From Mesorhabditis belari (Eukaryota; Nematoda; Chromadorea; Rhabditida; Rhabditidae), in the NCBI GenBank assembly GCA_958450365.1, contig CAUEEP010000724.1, positions 1,331,001 to 1,395,000 on the forward strand: a stretch of 64,000 bases of DNA. Direction: 5' to 3'. Shown here piece after piece: positions 31,716 to 47,843 of this stretch; position 1 is the first letter of the stretch, and every line of letters begins with the position of its first letter. The notes below the pieces were generated by a model, which saw only the letters and a list, made by a program, of their open reading frames with translations, had not been told where the DNA came from and did no database searches. A program made the position numbers and the translations under genes.

Positions 31716-34097
31716 TCAAGCTTTTGATGCAGCCGCTGATCTGAAAATTCGACGTCTAGTAAGACCAGCTTCGTGTCGTGATTTCTCAAAAGTTTGCATA
31801 TCTTCCTCAACCTGTAAATTTGAATTAGAAAAACTTTCATCTAGCAAAGATACCTTCAACTCGTGTTCGAGAATGCTGTCCGTCCGATAATTGGCGATGA
31901 AATCGTATTGCAAATAGTCATTCATCTAAAGAAGTTCATCTGAAAATTATCCAAGAACCGGTCCTACTTTTGTCTTCTGGAATTTCCTCTTGAAATACGC
32001 GGATTGTTGCGTCCAAGCGTCTTCAATTCCTTTACAGCCGCGTAACTCCCAGCGAGTTGCCCAGGGATAAGGCTTCATCTTGACCTAAATTTAAATTTAA
32101 ACAAACTATTGCTTGCAAAAGAAAATATGTAGTAATAGAATTTTCACTTAATTCACCGTACCTTTAGCGGATTCACGGGTATTGGCGTGCCGGCTGGATG
32201 AGCAAATCCCTCCATGTTGAAATCAAAAGTCGAATACTCAGGCAATGCATCGATGAGATAAGTTAAATCGCTGTCTAGCCGTTTTTCCAACTTCAAACAC
32301 TCGATTTTCTTGATTGTTGGGTTGTAGAGCTCGTACATTACCTCAACACCTAAAACCATTTAATTTTTGCTTTGAAGCTAAAAACTACCGATTCCTTCGA
32401 TTACATTTCTCAAAACGAATCGATGCTGTAGCCCCTCGCGTTCTCTTCTTATACAAATTCCAACAAATCGGTTCTCTTTTGTGGCCAAATTTGGATCGGA
32501 TGACGTCACAGCAAGTATCGAGCCTAAAGAAATAAAGTCAGGATATTCACTTCCCTGGATATAAAAATAAAAGCACACCTACCAACATAGAATTCCGGAA
32601 TGTCAAGTTGCATTCGTCTTTCGAGCATGTCGGCTCGTTCCAACTCTTCTCTCAAAGCAACGCGTCGATTCCATACAGGCGATTGAGCGAAATCCGGGTA
32701 AATCTCACTAAAATTACAATCATAAAATGTAAACAATAAAAAAATTGAAATGTTTGCTCTCATAAAGTTCAAGTCTACCCTCAGCATCTATCTTGCTTAC
32801 ACTAAGGTGCATGCAATTCCAGTAAACAATCTATTTTTGGTTGTTAAAGATAAAAGAAGGTAAAACTCTAAATTATTTTGTTAAACCGGTTTCAGATCAA
32901 TAATTCAAAATGCTTTGAATAAATTTTGCCATTTGATCCACGCAAAAAACACGTGACGGCATTAAAAAAAGCGAAAAATTCAACAGAAAGGAGACGGCTC
33001 GACACTCGAATGGATTGACAGCAAAAGAAGGGGAAAGAGAGCGAAGAGAAGACGAAAAGGAGAAAAGAAAACAATTGGGAAAAGAGAGGACTACGTGAAA
33101 ATGCAAAGAAGAAGAGAGAAAAACATGCGAGGCCAAGGCTCATAGAAAAACATAGAAACTCAAAATTTTCAGCTGAAATTTTTCAGCAAATCGATTGGGA
33201 AAACGTGACAAATTGAAAGCGTTTCACATGGTTGTTGTTCAATTGAGAGGAAAACAAAGTATTCAACTTACGGAAAATGTTCCAAATGTTTGAGTCTTTT
33301 CATTTTCTCTTGTAAATCCGATGGAGCGCGGCTAGCAAGTGGTGGTCGCGATGGGCAACTGTTTGACGATGAGCATTCTAAAAAAACATTAAGACTAAAC
33401 TTAAAGTTGGAACACAAATTTTGATAAACTATATAATTATGTCATGTTTTAAACTTTTTTAGCAAATTAAAAGGTACTTTGGTGGTTGGGGGCGGGGGGG
33501 GCCACCTATATCTATGATATTTTTTCTTTTTCCGGGGTAATCGAGGGCGCTGAGCACGAATTTCGCATTTTTAACATAGATTTGCTCTTAAAAAAACTGG
33601 CTTGTGATCTCAAAAGGTCTAAACAAAGTTTAATGGCGCATAGTTGGGGGCGCACTTCGGTAGGTTCGGGCTGGGGGTGGGTGCTGCAAACTCTCTAGAG
33701 ATAGCTCAGGCACATCCCCAACTTTTTCCTGAAGAGCTTGCAGCATCCACCCCCAACCCGGGTCTGCCTAAATGCACCTCCAAATATGGGTCATTACGGC
33801 TAAACGCTCACAAAGCCAAATGTAGACACACAAATTTGCATACGAAATCGACAAAAAGCATTGATTTGGCATTAATTTCGAGATCAAAAAAAGTCATTTT
33901 TTTTAAAAGCAAATCTATGTTAAAAATCCAAAATTCGTACCAGCGCCCTCAATTACCCAAGAAAAAGTCGAAAAATCGAAGATATAGGTGCTCCCCAACC
34001 ACAAAAGTACCAATTAAAACACAAAAGGCTTACTTTGAATCGCTTCCGCACAGTTGATCACCAGCTTCTTGTGCTTCGACAGTCGGCTATTCCACAT
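31716..34097 (-). CDS. mrpl-19: Mitochondrial large ribosomal subunit protein bL19m
   Basis: ATG 34097 directly follows ATTTTACAG. Exon 1 encodes [20 protein letters not shown], a basic amphipathic import-like start. A long intron (about 34033-33380) with a fold-back element follows. Then come [20 protein letters not shown] (33379-33280), [20 protein letters not shown] with [15 protein letters not shown] (32708-32584), and [20 protein letters not shown] with [10 protein letters not shown] (32520-32390). Next are [20 protein letters not shown] with [15 protein letters not shown] (32350-32165), [14 protein letters not shown] (about 32080-31975), and a final part ending [17 protein letters not shown]. 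All blocks match bL19m in order. The protein sits at the subunit interface of the mitoribosome. Confidence 0.95.
33473..34012. mobile_element. Fold-back element, GGTACT family copy 3, in mrpl-19 intron 1
   Basis: Ends 'ggtactttggtggttggggg' and 'ccccaaccacaaaagtacc'. Subterminal pieces 'ggggtaatcgagggcgctga' and inverse 'cagcgccctcaattacccaa' pair. The middle (33630-33770) is a second inverted structure, rich in G on one side and C on the other, around 'gctgggggtgggtgctgc'. The open frames reported across it come from the repeat. Confidence 0.9.
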
Positions 34098-34450
34098 CTG
34101 TAAAATATTAAAGTGAAAATTTACCTTCAAACCTTCAAAAAATTGAGTAAATCATCAAAATATCGTAAAATCGTACAACGATTGAGAAAAATATAAACCA
34201 TTTTGAATATTTTTATCCAAAAAGCAAATCCAATCTCACAAATTATTAGATGTACACGTTTCAAAGATAAAATTTCTGAAATGGACACGTTTGGGGAGAC
34301 ACGTAAAGTCGCAGCAGAAAAATAAACTTGACTCGGCTTTGGCAAATTATATGCTTTTAAACTCATCTAAAATTTTAGTTGATTGATTGAATATCTTTTT
34401 AAAATTTTAAGTGACATTTTAAGTTACAAATAAAGACAAACCAACAACTT

Positions 34451-34782
34451 GGGGGTGGGACAAATGCGACCTTTTTTTTGCTGGAAAAGGCCTTAGGCAA
34501 GGCCGTAGAGCTTCGAAAATATTTCCATATAAGGGAATCGTATGCTTAGATTCCGAATTTCGAAAGCTGCGGAAAAGCGTTAAGTTGCGTAGTTTTTGCC
34601 TTTTAGCCCAAATTTGACGTGTCAGCGAGGTCTGATTTGTCGAAATTCGGAAACTACGCATACGATTCCCCTATATGGAAATATTTTCGAAGCTCTACGG
34701 CCTTGCCTAAGGCCTTTTCCAGCAAAAAAGGTGCGCAAATGTCCAGGTGCGCAAAAAAAAGGTAGCATTTGTCCCACCCCCA
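34451..34782. mobile_element. Fold-back element 'gggtgggacaaatgcgacc', copy 2
   Basis: Ends 'gggggtgggacaaatgcgac' and 'gcatttgtcccacccc' are inverted. The inner arms contain 'aaggccttaggcaaggccgt' and 'acggccttgcctaaggcctt', with 'cgtatgcttagattcc'-type variation near the centre. It lies between mrpl-19 and rnf-145 with no gene inside. Confidence 0.9.
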
Positions 34783-34806
34783 ACAGCTTTCATTTTTTAT
34801 CAACTT

Positions 34807-35092
34807 ACCGTATTTTTCGAGTAGAAGACCGGGTAAAGAGTATCATCACGTACTCCTGCGTAGCAGCCCTTTTAAAAATTTCTTTTCTGCATAAAAGCTT
34901 TCAATCAAGTGCTATAGGGCTGGAAAATGACTCAAAAATACCACATGAGCTAACAGATTTTTGAGTCATTTTCCAGCCCTATAGCACTTGATTGAAAGCT
35001 TTTATGCAGAAAAGAAATTTTTAAAAGGGCTGCTACGCAGGAGTACGCGATGATACTCTTTACCCGGTCTTCTATTCGAAGAAATACGGTAC
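34807..35092. mobile_element. Long palindrome with TACCGTATTT ends
   Basis: Arms of about 125 bp are almost perfect. The left starts 'taccgtatttttcgagtaga' and the right ends 'tctattcgaagaaatacggt'. The inner arm 'tgctatagggctggaaaatg' and its inverse are exact. The loop is about 30 bp ('ataccacatgagctaacag'). Confidence 0.9.
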
Positions 35093-35341
35093 GTGTTTAG
35101 TTCATTCTCGCGGTTTGCGACCCTAGACCCAATTTTTAATTTTTTGAGCAGAAATCCAGAGACAAGGCATCGGCAAGCAGTCAGTAACAATTTAGCACAG
35201 TAGATATAGAGAAATGAAACAATTCAAGTAGGTATGTACATGGAAATCCTTGCTTACGATAGCAAGCAGGTAGATAAATAAGCCGAGGTAAAGGAATGAG
35301 TATTGGGTTTTGGACTAAGAGTTTCTGAAAGATGAGCATTC

Positions 35342-41137
<5,796 letters not shown>

Positions 41138-41563
41138 TGCATTTAATGTGTCCAATTTTTTGTAGTGTATCCGGAGATTTGATAGAATCGATAACTTTCG
41201 CCCAGACGATCGCCTGTTACATTGCCTAAAGGGCTGAACGCGAAACTACAATTGCCACCCCTTGAAACGCCAAAATACTTCGCATAACACTGGCTCTAAG
41301 ATATCGTCATCAATTCCCTATCATCGGGATATTTTTTGCTTAGATGTCACCAGAAAATTTACGTTTTAACTTTATAAAAAGCCGTGCATTATTTTGGCGG
41401 AAAGCGGAAAATTTCCAAACAAAGCGAAAAATTTCAACTTTTTTGATAGTTTAATCTGATTCTAGTTTTCAATGATAATTTTATTTTATTTCTTGATTTC
41501 TTGTTTCTTCTCTCTTGATAATTTTTGGGTTTAAAACTGATTTTAACTTTTTCAGGCACTTAA
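41138..41563. promoter_or_regulatory. Divergent upstream region of rnf-145 and png-1
   Basis: About 426 bp separate the two start codons, which face away from each other. A further rnf-145 5' exon segment may extend to about 41228, next to an acceptor-like TTTAG there. The rest is AT-rich; no repeat or motif was identified. Confidence 0.45.
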
Positions 41564-44500
41564 ATGCCGGTGGAAATTCGAGCATTCGCTGATTTGCAGA
41601 GGATTATCGCCGATGCTGGAGCCTCAAAGTTGCTCATTTGTGACTTCTATGCGGATTGGTGAGCTTTAGCGGTTATTTTAAAGGAAATGAATGCATGTTT
41701 TCTAATGTAACACCAAAATGATGCATTTGCAAAAAAAAATTTTTGATTTAGGTGCGGTCCGTGTCGAATGATCGCTCCACTCTTCGAGCAACTCTCGCAA
41801 CAATTTCCGGATGCCGTCTTTTGCAAGATCAATGTCGATAACTGTAGAGGTAATTCTATTTTTGTGTATTTTTTGAAAAATATACTCTATGTAGTGATTA
41901 TTGTTGGTTTAGATATAATCTTTATTACAGCAATAATAGTTGGTTCAGTGGTTTGGGATTGGGAGAGTAGAGACGACGACGACACATAGGTGTCTAGCTG
42001 GCCATTTCCATACGTGGCGACCTCGATCACGAGATCGTCACGACACTATGAAAACGGATCTAAGCCGGAACTTTTGATATTGTAGCACGATTTTCATTCT
42101 TTAGATGTGATGACATTTTATCGAGTCCGAGCCATGCCGACGTTTGTTTTTTTGAAAAACAATGTCGAGGTAAGGTTGTGATTGTGATTAAGATTGTGAT
42201 TTGGGTTCTTCTGCATCTTTGCCCCACCAAGAAGTTAATATGCATATTTATCTTTGAACTCCATCATTTACTATTTACTCCATCATTAACATCATCATTT
42301 ACTATTTAGCATGTTTTATCCTAGATTTTATATGATTTTGAATAGATTCGAGCTAGAATGAATGAATACAAACCTAATAAAAACCCATTCATACTATTTC
42401 CCCGTATCTTTACCCAACTAGGGAAATGCTGGGGGGAATTTACACTTTTCCTGTTTTAGTTGGCCGGGCAAAGATGCAAAAGTACCGTGATTTTAATCTG
42501 TTATCAAAAAATCTAAACTTTTAATGTTAAAGTTTTGTTTTTAGGTTGAACGAATGGAAGGAGCGAATCCGCAGCGATTACAGCAAATCATTTCGACACA
42601 CTACACGGCCGATAATCCAAATGCGGCTACCGAACTGGAACGAAATTTTTTGAGGCTATTTGAGAGTGCTTCTAATAAGGTAAATACATAATTTCCTTTT
42701 ACTGCAAGAATACAATTTTTAGATGCAGATTTATAAAGATGAGGTGAATCAAACGTTGGCTTTGAGTCTGATCCCAAACGAGCGTCTCCGTGCAGATTCG
42801 ATGATTGATGAAAAGGTTTATTTAGATAATAAAATTATTGGCGTTTACCCAGTTTTTAGGTTAATCTATTTCATCTGTTGAAGAATTTAACGGAATGGTT
42901 CAAAGTGGAGTTCTTTTCGTGGACTGACACGCCAAAATGCGAATGTGGCGAAGTGACCTCAAGGAATACGGTATTCGTTTTTGAAATTTGTTTTTTGTCG
43001 CTGTCGAATGAGTCAGAGCTAATCTGTAGTTTTGATTTATTGATCAACAATTGATCATATTGATCATCTATTCATTGATCATATTGATCATTTATTCCTT
43101 TGCATCATTTGTTTATTTTAAATTTTTAGTACAAAGAAGGAACACCGACTGCAGAAGAATCATCTTATGGAGCCGATCGAGTTGAGGTTTACACGTGCAA
43201 ATGTGGCAAAGATGTCCGATTCCCTCGATACAATGATCCGACGAAACTTTTGGAGACTCGGTAAGAAAATTTGTGCTGACACAATAATTAAGCCAATTTG
43301 AATAATCTAAAAGATACTTTTATTCTCTAATTTTTTTTAAACTTTCTTTGATAAATTAATTTCAGCAATGGTCGCTGCGGTGAATGGGCGAACTGCTTCA
43401 CTCTTTGTGCGGCAGCGATGGGTTTTGATGTCAGGTACCTTTGAAAATTTGTGGCAAATCTATTTTGCATTTAGATATATCTACGACGTGACCGATCATG
43501 TGTGGTGTGAGGTTTGGGTGCCGGAGCTCGATCGATGGGTACACGTGGATCCTTGTGAGAATCTTATCGACTCACCGCTCGTCTACGAACTGGTAGATAT
43601 CTCACTAGATCTGCATTGATAGTTTTAGTAATCAGATTTTCAAAAAAGAATTTGAAATCTTGATAAATATGTATTTTACTTTCAAAAAATTCTCCTAGAA
43701 ACTTGAATGATCCTTTTTTTCTATTCAGGGTTGGAAAAAGTCGCTGAGCTACGTGGCTGCTTTCGGATTTGATCACGCGTACGATGTCACCTGGAGATAC
43801 ATCAGTGACGCTCGGAAGACAAAGAAAAGAAGAACCGCCGTCCGAGAGACCGTCTTGCAAAATTTTCTAACGGTTAGTTCATTGAAATTACTATGTAAAT
43901 TGGGATAGCTCTTTAGAAATTATCAAATCGGATGTCTAAAGATGCCACTCAACAGCGAAAAGACGAATTGAGTCAGCGTCGATTACGAGAACTTATCGAA
44001 CTACTTCATATTGGTTGGTGTTTTAAGTACATTTTTCTTTCTTTCAAAGAGTGGAAAGTTAAAAAGTTAATAGTATATCCAATGTGGATCATGTAAAATG
44101 AAATGAAAGATTTTCTCAGGAGTGAGTGAATGTTTTTTAGCACCGAGAACGGACAGCAAGAATTATGGAGGACGAATCTCGGGCGATGAACGATGGAAAA
44201 AGGTGTGACTAAACTGTTAAATTTTAACTCATTTGGACTAAACTGTTCAATTTTAGGAACGAGGCGAGGGTGGCTCATGTACAACGAGTCCCAAAAGAAA
44301 ACAAATTGTGATTCGACCGAATGATCAAGAAATGTCAAAGAAGAAATTTACGTGAGTTTGATTTTTGTCAACTAAAATACCCAATCATTAGGCTTTCTTA
44401 TAACGTTGTGAAAGATGCGTATTTGCGAGGAGAAACTGCCTCAAAAGGATTTCACTCGATGGTCTTCAAAGTACAGTTTTACTTTGTGAACCAACTCAAA

Positions 44501-45412
44501 AAAGTGTTTTTAGTCGAAAGATATTCAATTGAAGAAAGAATTTGACTGGAAGAAAGCGTACTTGTGCCGGAAAGAGGGAAAAGATGAGGGAGAAATCTGC
44601 TGGACCGTCGATTTGACTGGATTAAAAGCGAAACGAGCATTTTTGAAGGTCGATGGAATGGCGACGTTTGAAGGTGATTTAGAGATTTTGTTTGTAGAAT
44701 TTATTTATTTTCGATCAATAATTTGCTACTTGATTTTTCACTTTAGGAGGAAAACTAACAATGACGGTATGCGCTGATGATGTGTGCATGCGAGTACCGG
44801 CTTCCGGCGAGCTCATATTCGATGACCCACCGAGCACGATGTTACAGATTAAGGTACTTTCATGATTTATCAAAAATAATACCGTAATACCCCTAATAGT
44901 AGCCCCCCCCCCCTACAATGACGGTCGGTGCGTCGCGTAGTCTAACTTTAAACGCATTTTTCTCGCCATCCGTTTATGCTACAGTGTGCGCTTAAGTATC
45001 AAATGAAAGTTGAAATTCAGGGCTATTTTTTGATACTAAAGATACATGTATTTTTAGAAATTATGGGCGCTTAGAAAAAATAAGTAAAAAGTAAAAAAAT
45101 TAGTAAAAATTTTTACGGCTACGCGACTGTACGGGCGGAGGTGCTACTATTAGAGGTATTACGGTAAGTTAACTATGTATGAATCACAATCTTTATATTA
45201 AAATCTTTTCGTAAAACAAATTTTTTTAGAAAAGACAGTTTTTGGGCAATTTTAGAACAATCCTTCACCTTTTTACTATTTAATTTTAACTTTAGGCACA
45301 TCTATCCGGTGGTCGTGGAGAGAACGCTTTTCAACACACGCAACTCTTCCGTGCATCACTTGTCGAAGCGACGGAGACTTCACAAATGCAAATCGAAATC
45401 GATTTTGAGTAA
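41564..45412 (+). CDS. png-1: Peptide:N-glycanase with N-terminal thioredoxin domain
   Basis: ATG 41564 lies 9 bases after TTTTTCAG, a spliced-leader-type acceptor. Exons encode a thioredoxin domain ([20 protein letters not shown], with [24 protein letters not shown]), then the transglutaminase-like core. The core has zinc ligands ([28 protein letters not shown]), catalytic cysteine in [20 protein letters not shown], histidine in [12 protein letters not shown], and aspartate in [13 protein letters not shown]. After [20 protein letters not shown] comes a C-terminal PAW-type region ([20 protein letters not shown]). The thioredoxin-PNGase-PAW order is the nematode form of the cytosolic enzyme that strips N-glycans from misfolded ER-exported glycoproteins. 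Catalytic C-H-D residues are all present. An intron near 44853-45295 carries a fold-back element. SDR gene follows on the same strand with operon-like spacing. Confidence 0.96.
44880..45166. mobile_element. Fold-back MITE, family A copy 2, in a png-1 intron
   Basis: Ends 'taccgtaatacccctaatag' and 'ctattagaggtattacggta' are inverted, with the family box 'cgcgtagtctaactttaaac' at the left and 'gctacgcgactgtacg' at the right. A C-run of ten bases near 44905 is unusual. Confidence 0.9.
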
Positions 45413-45716
45413 TAATTCTTTTATTTAATTTATTTAAATTATTGGGGCAATTGCGAATTTCATCCAAAGATACTTAATTTGGTTTTGCAGCTTGAAGACA
45501 AAAAAAGCAATGAGATTTAAGCAAATATTATGTCAATTTTTAAGTTTAAATTTTATGGGATATAATTATTATCTAGCTTTTCATAGCCTTCTATTTAGTA
45601 AAATTGCCTTATTTATTTTTTGACTCACTTTCCTACCCTATGCCTAAAAAATACCAAAAATACTCGGTGAATAGAGAAATGAAACTGTGATAAAATAAGG
45701 AGTTTAATTATGTGTG

Positions 45717-45833
45717 AATAAAATTCTAATAAATTTTCTCGTATTTTAAATGTTTTTCATGTGATGTGACCTTCAACTGCGTTCTTTTTTATCTTCTTTT
45801 CTGTCCCAAGATAACACGTGAAACAGTTTTTAG
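45717..45833 (+). promoter_or_regulatory. Operon-like junction between png-1 and the SDR gene
   Basis: AATAAA at 45717-45722 (png-1 poly(A) signal) is followed by a T-rich stretch (ctttttt atcttctttt, 45784-45800) and an acceptor GTTTTTAG ending at 45833, 17 bases before the SDR ATG. The 111 bp spacing with a U-rich element matches nematode operon junctions resolved by SL2-type trans-splicing. This is inferred from layout only. Confidence 0.55.
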
Positions 45834-45850
45834 CCGAGTTTTGAGACGAG

Positions 45851-47703
45851 ATGAAAGTCGCTTTGGTAACGGGTACGTTTTTAATGCGATTTAATTCTAC
45901 TAAGTGGGTACAAAGCCTAACCTATACTATAAATAGGTATCAGTAGTGACCAACCGAACTTAGTCTGGCCCAGAGATTGGTTGGAATAACAGAAAGAACA
46001 GTTAAAGTCTCGTTAGGCACATCTAGTATCATTCAAATAAACAATTCTACTATTATTAGGTGCTTCCTCGGGTATCGGTGCGTCGGCCGCCGAATTCCTT
46101 GCCAAAGACGGGTTTTTCTTGTCGCTGAGTGGACGCGTCGAAGAGGCACTCATCAAGACACGTGATGCGTGCATTGTACAAGGATGTCCCAGCGATAAGG
46201 TGCCATTGAAATTCTTGTAAAGTAAAACCTCATTGCAGATAATTTACACCGTTGGCGACATTAACGAGGACTCCGTGCAAAAGGATTTCGTCCAGCGAAC
46301 GATCGAAAAATTCGGACAAATCGACACTTTGGTAGGTCTTTGATAGTTCTTTGATAGTTCTTTGATAAAATATCGATTAAGGTGTGATTAATTGTGACAA
46401 TTGTGACAATGAGATAGTAAAATAGCTCGCAATTTCAATAATTTACAGATTAACGCGGCCGGTATTCTGGTGAATGGCACAGTTCTCGATTGCCCAATGG
46501 AGGAATATGATCGGCAGATGCTTGTCAACGTGCGAAGGTTGGTCGTAAAATAGATTTTAAAGAATGTTTAGAGTAAAATAGCTTCAGGACTGTACTTGGG
46601 TAATTGTTCTTTTCTAGCCTTCTTAGCTCTTCTGAACTTTCTTAGCTATTCTTAAAAAATAAAACCGATAATGAGTGTTCCCCCGTAAATAGAGCTTGCT
46701 TATCGACCAAATTTAGTGCAGAACAGAGAATGGGTTACGGTAGAAAACATACCATATAACGGACTTTGATCTATTTGACACTAATTTACCCGATAGGTAC
46801 TTGTAAATTATTAGAATTTTCAAAATTTTAGCCTCATCTCTGTCACTCGAGTCGCTTTGCCAGAAATCATCAAAACCAAAGGCACCATCGTCAATGTGAG
46901 CAGTGTGGCCGGCACGAATGCGGTAAGAATTTTAAAAAAGAAACGCTAGCCTACTTTAGAATCTCATAGCCTGTCTATCTACAGTAATGCAGAGATTCCA
47001 GTATACTGTAGTGAGAGACTAAAATTTCGCAATCCTTTTGACAAAGAAAAACTTTAAGTTCCCCGGTGTCACGTATTACTGTATCTCGAAAGCGGCCGTC
47101 GATCAATTCACCAAATGTTTGGCCCTCGAAATGGCTTCAAATGGGGTTCGAGTGAATGCGGTCAAGTAAGCAATTCTAAAATGACAAAGAAAATTTTGAT
47201 TTCAGCCCTGGTGTCATCGTGACTGATATTCATCGGCGAGCCGGTCAAGACGAGGAAACTTATCGAAAGGTTTACAGTCTAAAAAGTGGTTTACAGTAGA
47301 ACTAGTCTAGTCGACTCAAAGACAAGGTCCTGGGTTCACGTTCGAAATTCCAATTTGCAAATCGAGAACTTTATTCATTCTATTTTGCATTAGATTTTAT
47401 CGGTGGTGAATTTCTAGAGGTAAATTGCAGTATAAAAAGCTAACAAAAAACGCTGACTTTTCAGTTTCTCGAGCACTCGGCCGAAACACATGCACTCGGA
47501 AGACCGGGAACGGTTGATGAGGTAAAAAAAGTTGTCAACTATTCTACTAAAGAAGATTGCCATGACAACTATGAAACCAATAAATCTCTCAAAAATTTCA
47601 GGTTTCCCGTGCCATCGTTTTCCTGGCCGGACCCGCCAGCTCATTCACCACCGGTCATCTACTCGCCATCGATGGTGGCCGTGGAATCATGACTCCTCGA
47701 TAG
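45851..47703 (+). CDS. Short-chain dehydrogenase/reductase (SDR)
   Basis: Exon 1 is MKVALVTG; a 190-bp intron interrupts the Gly motif, giving VTGASSGIGASAAEFLAKDG after splicing (T-G-x3-G-x-G, NAD(P) binding). Further blocks are IIYTVGDINEDSVQKDF, LINAAGILVNGTVLD (NAAG), IVNVSSVAGTNA (catalytic Ser), GVTYYCISKAAVDQFTKCLA (YxxxK), NPGVIVTDIHRRAG, GRPGTVDEVSRAIVFLA, and FTTGHLLAIDGGRGIMTPR-stop at 47703. This is the classical SDR fold of about 250 residues with all catalytic residues. The closest relatives are the nematode glucose/retinol-type SDR expansions; substrate is not predictable. No peroxisomal SKL end. Convergent with the elongase gene. Confidence 0.95.
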
Positions 47704-47843
47704 TTTGAAAGACTCTTGTTGGTTTATTTTTGATAAACATAAATCTAAATGCTTTATTTGTCTCACGAAACATTACAAACTTGTTAAAGAGAAGGGTGAA
47801 GCGGTGAGGAAACTAAAAAAAATCGACATAATGAGAGATAATT

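Noticed and set aside
32892..33143. Two overlapping minus-strand open frames rich in F, S and L
   Set aside because: A pyrimidine-rich intron stretch of mrpl-19; no family match and two frames are equally open.
33486..34057. Plus-strand open frames of 70 and 137 residues
   Set aside because: They lie in the fold-back element in mrpl-19 intron 1 and read through both arms.
46145..46165. Alternative frame for SDR exon 2 (open frame 45977-46165)
   Set aside because: The spliced frame restores the TGxxxGxG nucleotide-binding motif; the other frame does not.
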